Shown: positions 17,156 to 26,044 of the stretch, in pieces
How positions within the stretch are numbered: position 1 is the stretch's first letter
How the letters are laid out: every line of letters begins with the position of its first letter
NCBI GenBank assembly: GCA_021371855.1
Contig: JAJFVL010000049.1
Coordinates: 152,585 to 216,584, forward strand
Origin: Bacteroidales bacterium
GTDB taxonomy: Bacteria > Bacteroidota > Bacteroidia > Bacteroidales > VadinHA17
Direction of reading: 5' to 3'
Length of the DNA: 64,000 nt
Notes under the pieces: generated by a model
Told to the model about the DNA's origin: nothing
Seen by the model: the letters and a program-made list of their open reading frames with translations, nothing else
The model's database searches: none
Program-made: the position numbers and the translations under genes

Positions 17156-18676
17156 TTATTTGGTTTTTGCATCCCACCATACTTTTGTAAGGTAGGAATC
17201 TCCATCGCTCATTCTGCTTACCACCTCGTTATAATTGGTTGCATTCAGGAGAGCTTCACTGGCAGGATAGCCGGATCTCCTGGGGATCTTTCCATTAGTT
17301 GAGCCAGGATTAGGCCCTGGAATTAATTTGGGATAACCTGTCCTTCTCCATTCGGAGAAAGCATCGTTGTTCCTTCCAAAGAATAAGATCCATTTCTGGG
17401 TCATGATCTTTTCAAGCTTTTGCTCGGAAGTCAATCCTGCGAATGAAAACTCAGAATCGATATAGCTCTGTGGTATAGTTGTGATATTGTAAGGTTTCAA
17501 TGCCATTGCAGCTCTTATCCCATCCTGGTAAAATCCTTCAGCCTGAGCCGGAGTTAATCCTCCCCAACTTTCAAGTGCAGCTTCAGCTTTGTAGAAGCAA
17601 ATTTCAGCATATGTAAAAACATATTGGGGGATTGGATTAGTATTATTATAAGCCATATTGAAATAGGTTAAAGTAGAGGCAGTTGAATAATCGTCATTAA
17701 TTATTCCGACCATCTGGGCTTCGGTTTGAGCGGCTGGTTTACCTACATATTTAGGATTACCATCTTTTACAGAGTTTATAGTTGGGTCCGCAATCAAAGG
17801 TAATCGGGGATCATTTGTTTTAACCAGTTGAGAAACCAAAGCTTCTCCAAGGTATCTTAAGTCGGTGGCTCCTGTTGACAATTGATTTAATATAGGATTA
17901 TAAGTTTGTTGGACTTCTGTACTTGTTTGAATCAGAGCATTGTCAGCATTGCTGGATATCAGTGACGAACTCAGTGCAGCCTCAACAGTTGCTTTAGCCA
18001 ATGCAGGGGCCACATATTTAAGTCGCATACCAAGTTGAAGTTTAATGGAATTTCCGTATTTAATCCATTTTTCTACATTACCACCATAATACAAGTCAGC
18101 TGACTTATAAGAATCATCTGTTGCATTCAGATTACTTATAGCTACGTCAATATCCTGAATCAGTTTAGTATAAACAGATTCCTGTGTATCGTACTTTGGT
18201 TGTGCAATCAAATTTTCTTCTCCTAAGCCGCTTTGAGAAAAAGGGATATCTCCATACTTATCAGTAATATCCTGCCAAAGATCAATTTCCACAATTTTGG
18301 CTATGGCCAGTTTTGTTCTTCCTTTAGGAGTAGTCTCTTCTCCGGCCAGAAGCGTGTTTCTTATCTGAGTAATATTCTTTATTCTCCCGTATTCCGCGGT
18401 CCAATCTCCATGGGAATAAATATATCTCGAAGTAGGAACTATAAGGCTGGAATTCCAGTGTTGTATCCAGGCTCCAACCGAAATATTGGATGAATACATT
18501 CCTTGTTCATAGTTACTTTCTACCTGAACCGTTGATAAAAGAATCCCCGGATCAAGTGATACAGTTGAAGCCGGAGGGGTATTGAGCTCCTCGAAACCCT
18601 TGGTACATGATACGGTGGCTATAATTAATAGTGCCAGCAAATATTTTATTTTCATATTAATAGCTTTTATTTTCAT
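17156..18676 (-). CDS. SusD-like outer-membrane lipoprotein, locus 2
   Basis: 506-residue SusD_2-type lipoprotein with lipobox ATVSC (Cys24), followed by TKGFEELNTPP. A second in-frame ATG at 18655 (MKIKYLLALL) would give a more usual signal peptide of 17 residues before the cysteine. It is plainly a paralogue of the SusD at 24513: long stretches such as AQAEGFYQDGIRAAMALKPY and SYLTKVWWDAK are identical. It starts 17 bp after its SusC and is followed by a terminator. It should cap the SusC2 porin on the cell surface; the ligand is unknown. Confidence 0.94.
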   Translation of the reverse strand: MKIKAINMKIKYLLALLIIATVSCTKGFEELNTPPASTVSLDPGILLSTVQVESNYEQGMYSSNISVGAWIQHWNSSLIVPTSRYIYSHGDWTAEYGRIKNITQIRNTLLAGEETTPKGRTKLAIAKIVEIDLWQDITDKYGDIPFSQSGLGEENLIAQPKYDTQESVYTKLIQDIDVAISNLNATDDSYKSADLYYGGNVEKWIKYGNSIKLQLGMRLKYVAPALAKATVEAALSSSLISSNADNALIQTSTEVQQTYNPILNQLSTGATDLRYLGEALVSQLVKTNDPRLPLIADPTINSVKDGNPKYVGKPAAQTEAQMVGIINDDYSTASTLTYFNMAYNNTNPIPQYVFTYAEICFYKAEAALESWGGLTPAQAEGFYQDGIRAAMALKPYNITTIPQSYIDSEFSFAGLTSEQKLEKIMTQKWILFFGRNNDAFSEWRRTGYPKLIPGPNPGSTNGKIPRRSGYPASEALLNATNYNEVVSRMSDGDSYLTKVWWDAKTK

Positions 18677-18693
18677 AACTTATTTGTTTATCG

Positions 18694-21600
18694 TTATAAT
18701 CCTATGGATATATTAAATCCAATAGTTCTCATCATAGGTAAGGATGTAGATTCAATTCCTAAAGCAGAATTAAATTGGCTATATGAGCATGCTTCAGGAG
18801 AGAAGCCGTCGGTTTTTCTCTGGAAATAGAACAGATTTCTTCCATATGCTCCCACAACGATATTTTTGATAAATGTTTTTTCTGTAATTTTCTTAGGAAT
18901 GGTGTAAGAAAGGCTGATTTCCCTCATTGATATATAGCTAAGATCATTAACTAATTCTTCGGACACAAAGTTTTCTTTATCAGATGCAACAGTGTTCCAG
19001 TAATCCTGCGCTTTAACCTGCATTGTGTTTGCCACACCTGTACTTATCCAGCTGTTACCTTCTTTTGTGGCAAGCACACCTTTTGCAACATACGTACCAT
19101 CTCTGCCTTCAACGGTTTTATTAGTGTTACCGTATAAGATTGTTTCACGGGAACTTGAGGATATAACTATGCCTCCCTGGCTGATATCAACCAATGCATA
19201 TAATCTTAATCCTTTGAAAGAGAGTGTGTTTGAGAAACCACCTAACCAATCTGGCATGGCATTTCCAAGCTCTGTAGTTACAAAATCGGAGGTTTTCAGT
19301 GGCAGTCCTGTTCCTGAATCAATAAGCCTGTTCCCCTGAGCGTCTTTCAACCATGCAAATTTTGTTCCCAGAACCTTTCCAAATGGCTTACCTGGTTCTG
19401 CAACAGTATAAACTCCACGGTCTTCTGCCAATACAATCCGGTTGGTTCCCTCAACCAGTTCAACAACTGTATTCCTGTTACGTGAGAAGTTAAAAGAAGT
19501 TTCCCATGTAAATCCTGTACTTGTTTTTACCGGTGTAGCGGAAATCATCAATTCAACTCCTTTATTTTCAATTTCTCCTGCATTAATTGTTCTGGAGGAA
19601 AAAGAAGTAGCTGTTGAAATTGGGACTGAAAGAATCTGGTTCTTTGTTGAAGCCACATAATACGTAAAATTTAACATCAATCTATTCTGAAAGAGATTGA
19701 CATCAACTCCGCCTTCATATGAAGTAGTTAATTCATTTTTCAGATTTGGGTCGACAACAGTCGATGTATATCCTCCCAAAGATATTCCATTCTGTTTATA
19801 TCCATAGAGAGAGTAGGTGCCAATCAGAGAATAAGGGCTTCCTGAACTTCCAGCCTGGGCAACCGATGCTCTTACTTTCAGGAAATCCAGCCAGCCATTC
19901 TTGATATTGAATGCTTCTGATGGGATAAAGCTGACACCAAATGACGGGTAGAAAAAAGAACAGTTCTTCAAAGGTAATGTCGAAGACCAGTCGTTTCGGG
20001 CGGACATATCTACAAAAAGATAATTGCTATAACCTATCTGTCCCGAACCGAAAACTGAATTGATAGCTGATTCACTTAAGCCGAACGAAGGATACTGGGT
20101 TTTGGCATTATTTATTACATGCATATCGGGAACGATAAATTCATAACCGGCGTATCCGACCGATCTGGCAGAATATTTCTGACGATTTCCACCTGCATTT
20201 AACGAAATGTCGATGTTATTCCCGGCCTTAAAATTTGAGGAGAACATGATGTCGCTGTTAGTTTCCCTCGTTCTTGTAACATACTCACTTATATCGCCGT
20301 TTTTATTTGTACTCGAATATGTTTTTTCCGGGCGGTACTGAAGTATCTGGTCAGCGGAATAGTCTGTGCCTGTTTTACCGGTCACCTTCAACCATGGAGT
20401 TATATCATATGACAATTTAAAATAACCGATCAAACGGTCTCTTTGATCTTCATTATGCGATTTTCTGATGGTCCAGTAAGGATTAGCAGTGTTTGAGTTT
20501 GTTGCATAGCATTTTTCCATTCCCTCAAAAAGTCCTTTATACCCGAGTTGACCGGCAATTTCTGGTGCGGTCCATGCCATGCTTTCCTGTGTTGAGAGAG
20601 GCATGCTGCGCGGCATACTGATCAATAAGTATGCGGGATTGGTATTTCCGTTTGAAAGGGCGGGTCTGTTGACTACCTTCTGATTAATGTAATTGACCAT
20701 ACCTTCGAAATGCAACTTGGGACTAATTGCTGAACCGATTTTTAAGTTAAATGTATTACGATCCAAAGTATTAGTTGGAACATAACCATCATTATGCATG
20801 TTGGCAGCCGAAAAACGGTAATTCATTTTCTCGGTTCCGCCATCAAAACTTAAGTTATTGGTAAATGTTTTCTCAGGATTAAAAAAATCTTTATAAGTGT
20901 TAGGCTGAGGATCGAAAGTGAGGATATTCCCGAATTGATCTTCATATTGTTGGCCTTCCATTTTTGCGCCCCAGCTACCGCGGGTCAACTGGTCTCTTCC
21001 GGCACTTGTTTTAGGCATCCCAGCATAACCATTTTCGATGGCAGATGCATAACTGACAATTTTTCCGGTATCAGATCTCCTGAAATGGGTAAAAGTACCA
21101 TTGTATCCCTGTCCATAAATATTCTGAAAATCGGGAAGTACCAATCCATTTCCGACAGAATAATCACTGGAGAAGTTAACTCCAAGAGCTTTTTTCATTT
21201 TCCCGGATTTTGTTGTAATAAGAATTACCCCATTATTTCCTCTTTGACCATAAAGGGCAGTTGCGTTGGGCCCCTTTAGAACAGACATACTTTCAATATC
21301 TTCCGGATTAATGTTTGAGATGCCGTCTCCATAATCAGTTCCTCCCCAGTTACCTGCAGAGCCAAGGTTAATATTCATTATAGGAACTCCATCAATCACA
21401 TATAATGGTTGACTGTTTGTGCGCAAGGAATTATTACCCCTGATAAGAACTTTTGATGAACCCGAAGCTCCGGAAGCCGTTCTGTTTACAAATACTCCGG
21501 CTACTTTTCCGGAAAGAGCATTAGCCATATTGGTTTCATGCGACTGAGCCACGTCCTCTCCGTTAACTTTTGAAACAGAATAACCCAGAGCTTTTACATC

Positions 21601-22224
21601 TCTTTTAATTCCCAATGCTGTTACGACAACCTCTTCAAGAGCTTTTACATCAGCATTCAACGTAACATCCATTACCGTTTTTCCGAATGCAGACACTTTC
21701 TGGGTAACACAACCTATGAAAGAAAATACAAGAACAGCATTTTCATTTGGTTTTTCTATAAAGTATTTTCCATCGATGTCAGTTATGGCACCAGTTGTAG
21801 TCCCTTCCACCTGTACATTAACGCCAGGCATAGGATTCCCATTTTCATCTTTGACAATACCTGTAACTTTTTGCAGTTGCTGGTTGATTTTATTTGTTAT
21901 AACAACCAGGCTGTCGTCGAAGATCTTGTAAGTTAGTTCAGAAGGATCAAGAATCGTTGATAGAAGATCGTCAATGTCAGCATCTTTGATATCTAATTTA
22001 ATCTGTTGCGACACATTGACAAGGTCAGAACGATATAAGAACTTAAAATTGCTTTTTGTCTCAATCTCAGCAAGCATATCCTTTATAGTTACATCTTCTG
22101 TTTTGTTAAATGAAAACTTTTGAGAATAAATATTCGCCGAAAGATTGATAAAGCATGCAAACCAAAGCAGGAATGAGATTCTCATAATTTGCAGGATTTT
22201 TTTAAGATAGTGATTTTTTTTCAT
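18694..22224 (-). CDS. SusC-like TonB-dependent porin with STN domain, locus 2
   Basis: 1176-residue outer-membrane importer. It has a signal segment ending SANIYSQ, an STN domain (about 40-110, with VTIKDMLAEIETKSNFKFLY), a carboxypeptidase-like domain (about 118-195, VTGIVKDENGNPMPGVNV), the TonB box EEVVVTALGIKRD, a plug and the barrel. From the TonB box on it is very similar to SusC3 (shared GYSVSKVNGEDVAQSHETN and IRGNNSLRTNSQPLYV), but the STN domains differ clearly. This suggests similar ligands with different signalling partners. It lies 17 bp ahead of its SusD. A candidate antisense RNA begins at its start codon. Confidence 0.95.
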   Translation of the reverse strand: MKKNHYLKKILQIMRISFLLWFACFINLSANIYSQKFSFNKTEDVTIKDMLAEIETKSNFKFLYRSDLVNVSQQIKLDIKDADIDDLLSTILDPSELTYKIFDDSLVVITNKINQQLQKVTGIVKDENGNPMPGVNVQVEGTTTGAITDIDGKYFIEKPNENAVLVFSFIGCVTQKVSAFGKTVMDVTLNADVKALEEVVVTALGIKRDVKALGYSVSKVNGEDVAQSHETNMANALSGKVAGVFVNRTASGASGSSKVLIRGNNSLRTNSQPLYVIDGVPIMNINLGSAGNWGGTDYGDGISNINPEDIESMSVLKGPNATALYGQRGNNGVILITTKSGKMKKALGVNFSSDYSVGNGLVLPDFQNIYGQGYNGTFTHFRRSDTGKIVSYASAIENGYAGMPKTSAGRDQLTRGSWGAKMEGQQYEDQFGNILTFDPQPNTYKDFFNPEKTFTNNLSFDGGTEKMNYRFSAANMHNDGYVPTNTLDRNTFNLKIGSAISPKLHFEGMVNYINQKVVNRPALSNGNTNPAYLLISMPRSMPLSTQESMAWTAPEIAGQLGYKGLFEGMEKCYATNSNTANPYWTIRKSHNEDQRDRLIGYFKLSYDITPWLKVTGKTGTDYSADQILQYRPEKTYSSTNKNGDISEYVTRTRETNSDIMFSSNFKAGNNIDISLNAGGNRQKYSARSVGYAGYEFIVPDMHVINNAKTQYPSFGLSESAINSVFGSGQIGYSNYLFVDMSARNDWSSTLPLKNCSFFYPSFGVSFIPSEAFNIKNGWLDFLKVRASVAQAGSSGSPYSLIGTYSLYGYKQNGISLGGYTSTVVDPNLKNELTTSYEGGVDVNLFQNRLMLNFTYYVASTKNQILSVPISTATSFSSRTINAGEIENKGVELMISATPVKTSTGFTWETSFNFSRNRNTVVELVEGTNRIVLAEDRGVYTVAEPGKPFGKVLGTKFAWLKDAQGNRLIDSGTGLPLKTSDFVTTELGNAMPDWLGGFSNTLSFKGLRLYALVDISQGGIVISSSSRETILYGNTNKTVEGRDGTYVAKGVLATKEGNSWISTGVANTMQVKAQDYWNTVASDKENFVSEELVNDLSYISMREISLSYTIPKKITEKTFIKNIVVGAYGRNLFYFQRKTDGFSPEACSYSQFNSALGIESTSLPMMRTIGFNISIGL

Positions 22225-22236
22225 AAATTTGATAGT

Positions 22237-22347
22237 TTTTAGTTATGGTTATTTCCGGATTTTTTCTTTGAGATAAATCATGCTCCGGGAACAGATTAAA
22301 AACTTTAAGGATCGGAAGATGAGCCAACATTTTCCGATCTCTTTTTG
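22237..22347 (+). ncRNA. Candidate cis-antisense sRNA of locus 2
   Basis: On the plus strand, GATCGGAAGATG (22310-22321) pairs with CATTTTCCGATC (22328-22339) around AGCCAA, and TCTTTTTGTTG follows: an intrinsic terminator pointing opposite to susC. The box TAAATTTG at 22224-22231 again overlaps the susC start codon. The expected transcript is about 110 nt. Architecture and the CAA loop edge match the element at 13412-13489. Confidence 0.55.
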
Positions 22348-22373
22348 TTGTATGGGTTAATTCATAGGCAATA

Positions 22374-23561
22374 TTAGTTTAAGAATTTGTTTTCCTGATC
22401 AGTATTTATTTTCTTATTCTTTTGCAACTCAATATAAGAACTGTCTTTCAGAGGCGTATCGGAAATGTAAATGTCACTTTCGTTAATAAGATAATGAAAT
22501 GGGGAAGCATATTGCATTGCCGAAAGGACTTGTTCAATAATGATATTCCCAAATGTGCCTGAGAAGTGATACTGTTTGACATTTTCATCTGCAAAGTAAA
22601 TATTAACATCAAACCGTCTTTCGAGCATCACTGCAAGATCCTGAAAAGACTCGTTATCAAAGCATAACTTGTTATTTTTCCATGCGGTTGACATTTCTGT
22701 ATTGACTTCTTCATCAAGAATGATCTTGGTTTTATTATTGCCGGGAGTAACCGGAACTGCCTGATCTTCCTTTTTACTCTCGGAAGCTTCCGATACTATT
22801 TTTTCATTTGCTATTTTTTCATTATTTATAAAGTAGGTAGCTTTCTGATTGGGTTTTAATGTGAGCAACTTTTCTCCTTTTACTTTCGACAGGATCTTTT
22901 CCAGTTCAACCTTTCCTTCAATAAGGGTAGCTTCAATCGTGTTCTCGCCAGGGTAAGATCTGATATTGAAAGTAGTTCCCAGTGCCTTTACTCTTATATC
23001 AGATGTATTGACAATGAATGGCTTCGCAGGATTTTTTGCAATCTCAAAATATCCTTCCCCTTCAAGATAAATATCACGTGTCTTTCGATTGAAATCTGTG
23101 CTGTAATTTATTTTGCTATCAGCATTAAGCCATACTTTTGTTCCATCAGGTAAAATTAAATGTGCTTGAGATCCTCTTGGAGCAACAACTTCACAAACAG
23201 ATTTGTCATGTTGCAAGCTGTTTTGGTGGGATAAGAGAAGAATATAAGATAGTCCGAAAGCGATGACGAGAATAGCTGCAATACGAAGAACCCAATCCAT
23301 TTTTATCTTTCTGGCCCTATTGGGTTCCGGGATTGATGACTTTTTGTTAACCAGTTTCTCAAATCTGTTATATGCTTCTTCCGAATTAAATTTCTTTTTG
23401 GAGGCTAAAATGTCAACTGCATTCCACAACGATTCTATCTGACCGAATTCCTTAATGTTCGATTTTCCATCACCAAGCCAGTTAATCAGTCTTTGCTTAT
23501 CTTCCAGACCAGCTTCTCCACTTAAAACTCTGGTAATAATATCCAGTATTTCTTGATCCAT
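22374..23561 (-). CDS. FecR-type anti-sigma factor, locus 2
   Basis: 395-residue membrane anti-sigma factor. The N-terminal cytoplasmic part is followed by a membrane helix at about 91-110 (VLRIAAILVIAFGLSYILLL), the FecR domain (APRGSQAHLILPDGTKVWLN) and a DUF4974 domain near 310-370 (FSGTFGNIIIEQVLSAMQYA). A lysine- and asparagine-rich tail of about 20 residues extends past the usual end. It lies 95 bp after its sigma gene and about 150 bp before susC2. It resembles FecR3 much less than the two SusC barrels resemble each other. Confidence 0.93.
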   Translation of the reverse strand: MDQEILDIITRVLSGEAGLEDKQRLINWLGDGKSNIKEFGQIESLWNAVDILASKKKFNSEEAYNRFEKLVNKKSSIPEPNRARKIKMDWVLRIAAILVIAFGLSYILLLSHQNSLQHDKSVCEVVAPRGSQAHLILPDGTKVWLNADSKINYSTDFNRKTRDIYLEGEGYFEIAKNPAKPFIVNTSDIRVKALGTTFNIRSYPGENTIEATLIEGKVELEKILSKVKGEKLLTLKPNQKATYFINNEKIANEKIVSEASESKKEDQAVPVTPGNNKTKIILDEEVNTEMSTAWKNNKLCFDNESFQDLAVMLERRFDVNIYFADENVKQYHFSGTFGNIIIEQVLSAMQYASPFHYLINESDIYISDTPLKDSSYIELQKNKKINTDQENKFLN

Positions 23562-23656
23562 AGTATCCTTTTCTATTTATTAAGACAACTAAATGTGACT
23601 TTACAGTAAAAGAGTTTGGGAAATTTTTTATAATAAATGAGAATAATTTTCCTTGA

Positions 23657-24253
23657 TTAGAAGAGAATGCTGTAAAAGATAACAAAAAGGAGGGTGACAA
23701 TTAGGAATTTCAGCGACTCCTTCAATTTACCAAGTGCTATAGATATTTGCTTATCAACAGTGTTGAGAGTGATTCCCAGTTTGTCAGCTATATCTTTGTG
23801 CCTGAGTCCGTCAAAACGGCTCATAATAAATATTTTCCTGCAACCGTCAGGAAGCAGATCAATAGCTTCTTTAAGAGATTGTTCAAGTTCATTTGCTATC
23901 ATTATTGAATCACCGGATTCCTGCGATATAATATAATAATCCTGGGCATCTTTAAGAAGTTGGGTATAATAATCATTATACTCCATAACTACTTGAAGAT
24001 GTTTTAAATGATTCAGGCACTGGTTTCTTATTGAAGTAAAAAGATATGCCTTTAAAGAAGTGATTATTCTTAATTGTCCCTTTTGTTCCCAGATATTAAG
24101 GAAGACATCCTGAACGATTTCTTCGGCAATTTCCTTTCTTTTAGTAAAATGGTCAGCATAAACACACAAAGGGATATAATATTCAGAGTAGAGTTGCCGA
24201 AATGCTGTCAAATCTCCATTATTAAGTTTCGTAATAAACTCATTATCTGTCAT
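23657..24253 (-). CDS. ECF sigma factor, locus 2
   Basis: 198-residue ECF sigma factor. Region 2 has IAEEIVQDVFLNIWEQKGQL and SLKAYLFTSIRNQCLNHLKH; region 4 has LPDGCRKIFIMSRFDGLRHK followed by DIADKLGITLNTVDKQI. The last 17 residues (FLIVTLLFVIFYSILF) are hydrophobic, a tail seen in some Bacteroidota ECF sigma factors that may touch the membrane near FecR. It heads the locus 2 operon. Confidence 0.95.
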   Translation of the reverse strand: MTDNEFITKLNNGDLTAFRQLYSEYYIPLCVYADHFTKRKEIAEEIVQDVFLNIWEQKGQLRIITSLKAYLFTSIRNQCLNHLKHLQVVMEYNDYYTQLLKDAQDYYIISQESGDSIMIANELEQSLKEAIDLLPDGCRKIFIMSRFDGLRHKDIADKLGITLNTVDKQISIALGKLKESLKFLIVTLLFVIFYSILF

Positions 24254-24436
24254 ATGTAGAAATATCGACGTTTATCACAATGATAATTTAAAGATATTGG
24301 ATTAATGAATACAAAAAGAGGTTCACCAAATTTCATTGCTATAGTTTATGACATATAAAGATTAAAGCGTTAAATATCAATATATCATAGGAACAATTTT
24401 TTTCTTTTCCGAAAAAACTTAGATGTGTTACAAATA

Positions 24437-24472
24437 AAAAGTCAGTTTCAATGAGAATTGAAACTGACTTTT
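24437..24472 (-). terminator. Intrinsic terminator after SusD of locus 3
   Basis: AAAAGTCAGTTTCAAT (24437-24452) pairs perfectly with ATTGAAACTGACTTTT (24457-24472) around GAGA, with a TTTTTATTTG tract next on the minus strand. The stem core is identical to that at 17081-17114. The hairpin lies between locus 3 and the sigma gene of locus 2. Confidence 0.9.
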
Positions 24473-24512
24473 ATGTTGTTTTAAGATCAGGAAAACTAAC
24501 TAGTTTTCAAGA

Positions 24513-26033
24513 CTATTTGGCTTTTGCATCCCACCAAACTTTGGTAAGATACGAATCTCCATGGCTCATTCTGCTAACCACTTCGTTGTAGTTTTTTTCA
24601 TTAAGAAGCGCTTCATTTGCAGGGTAGCCGACTCTTCTTGGAATCTGACCATTTGTCGATCCTAAATTTGGTCCCGGTGTTAAAACAGGATAACCTGTTC
24701 TTCTCCATTCAGCATAAGCGGAATAGGATCTTCCGAAATACATTATCCATTTTTGAGTCATGATTTTTTCCAGTTTTTGCTCGGATGTCAATCCGGCAAA
24801 TGAAAATTGTGCATCAATATAAGTCTGGGGTATTGTTGTGATCTCATAGGGTTTCAATGCCATTGCGGCTCTGATACCATCCTGATAAAACCCTTCAGCC
24901 TGAGCAGGAGTCAGTCCGCCCCAACTTTCAAGAGCAGCCTCAGCTTTGTAGAAACAGATTTCAGAATATGTATAGACATATTGTGGAATAGGATGGGCCT
25001 GATTATATGCCAGGTTAAAAAATGTCAGATTTGAGCACTGGGAATAATCATCGTTGTTAATACCAACGCTTAATGCATCAGTCAGAGCTATAGCTTTTCC
25101 TTTGTATTCAAGTTTCCCTGCTTTAACAGAAGTAGCTGTCGGAGCAGCAATCATGGTTAACCTTGGATCGTTTGTGTTAACAAGCTGGGCAACAATAGCT
25201 TCTGCAAGATATCTTAAGTCGGGGCTTCCACCGACAAAATGATTCAGCAAAGGATTGTATGAAGAAGTGTAATCAGTGTTTGTCTGAACCATCGCGTTAT
25301 CGCTGTTGCCTGATATTAATGGCTGACTTAATGCGGCTTCAACAGTTGCTTTGGCAAATGCAGGGTCAACATATTTCAACCGCATACCAAGCTGAAGTTT
25401 AACCGAATTCGCATATTTTATCCATTTTGTGACATCACCTTTATAATACAAATCATATGATCCGTATGAATCATCGGAAGCATCAAGGTTACCTATTGCA
25501 GCATCAAGGTCCCCGATAAGTTTCTTATAGATGGATTCCTGAGTGTCATATTTAGGTTGAGGGATAAGTTTATCTTCACCTAAAGCACTTTCGGAAAAAG
25601 GAATATCTCCCCACATATCTGTAATATACTGCCATAGATCAATTTCTATAATTTTAGCAATTGCCAGTTTGGTTTTGCCTTCAGGTGTGCTTTCTTTTCC
25701 TAACAGAAGGTCGTTCCTTATCTGTGCGATATTTCTTATACAGCCATAATAGCCGCCCCAGTCTCCATTTTGGAAGACATATCGGGAAGTAGGGAGGTTT
25801 GTGCTTGAGTTCCAGTACTGTACCCATGAACCGAGGGTACAGTTAGAAGTCTGATTACTCTGGAGAAAATTACCATCCCGCTGTACTTTTGCAAGGACGA
25901 TCCCGGGATTAATTGTAGTAGAAGAGGTAGGAGGTGTATTAAGCTCCTCAAAACCATCTGTGCACGATATGGCGAATATGATCAAAAACGCCATAAATAT
26001 TTTGGTCTGAATATTTAATAATTTACTATTCAT
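24513..26033 (-). CDS. SusD-like outer-membrane lipoprotein, locus 3
   Basis: 506-residue SusD_2-type lipoprotein with lipobox FAISC (Cys24), followed by TDGFEELNTPP. It has exactly the same length as the SusD of locus 2 and large identical blocks (WRRTGYPVLTPGPN region, SYLTKVWWDAKAK end), so the two arose by tandem duplication. It starts 11 bp after SusC3 and is followed by a terminator. Confidence 0.94.
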   Translation of the reverse strand: MNSKLLNIQTKIFMAFLIIFAISCTDGFEELNTPPTSSTTINPGIVLAKVQRDGNFLQSNQTSNCTLGSWVQYWNSSTNLPTSRYVFQNGDWGGYYGCIRNIAQIRNDLLLGKESTPEGKTKLAIAKIIEIDLWQYITDMWGDIPFSESALGEDKLIPQPKYDTQESIYKKLIGDLDAAIGNLDASDDSYGSYDLYYKGDVTKWIKYANSVKLQLGMRLKYVDPAFAKATVEAALSQPLISGNSDNAMVQTNTDYTSSYNPLLNHFVGGSPDLRYLAEAIVAQLVNTNDPRLTMIAAPTATSVKAGKLEYKGKAIALTDALSVGINNDDYSQCSNLTFFNLAYNQAHPIPQYVYTYSEICFYKAEAALESWGGLTPAQAEGFYQDGIRAAMALKPYEITTIPQTYIDAQFSFAGLTSEQKLEKIMTQKWIMYFGRSYSAYAEWRRTGYPVLTPGPNLGSTNGQIPRRVGYPANEALLNEKNYNEVVSRMSHGDSYLTKVWWDAKAK

Positions 26034-26044
26034 AATTATTATTG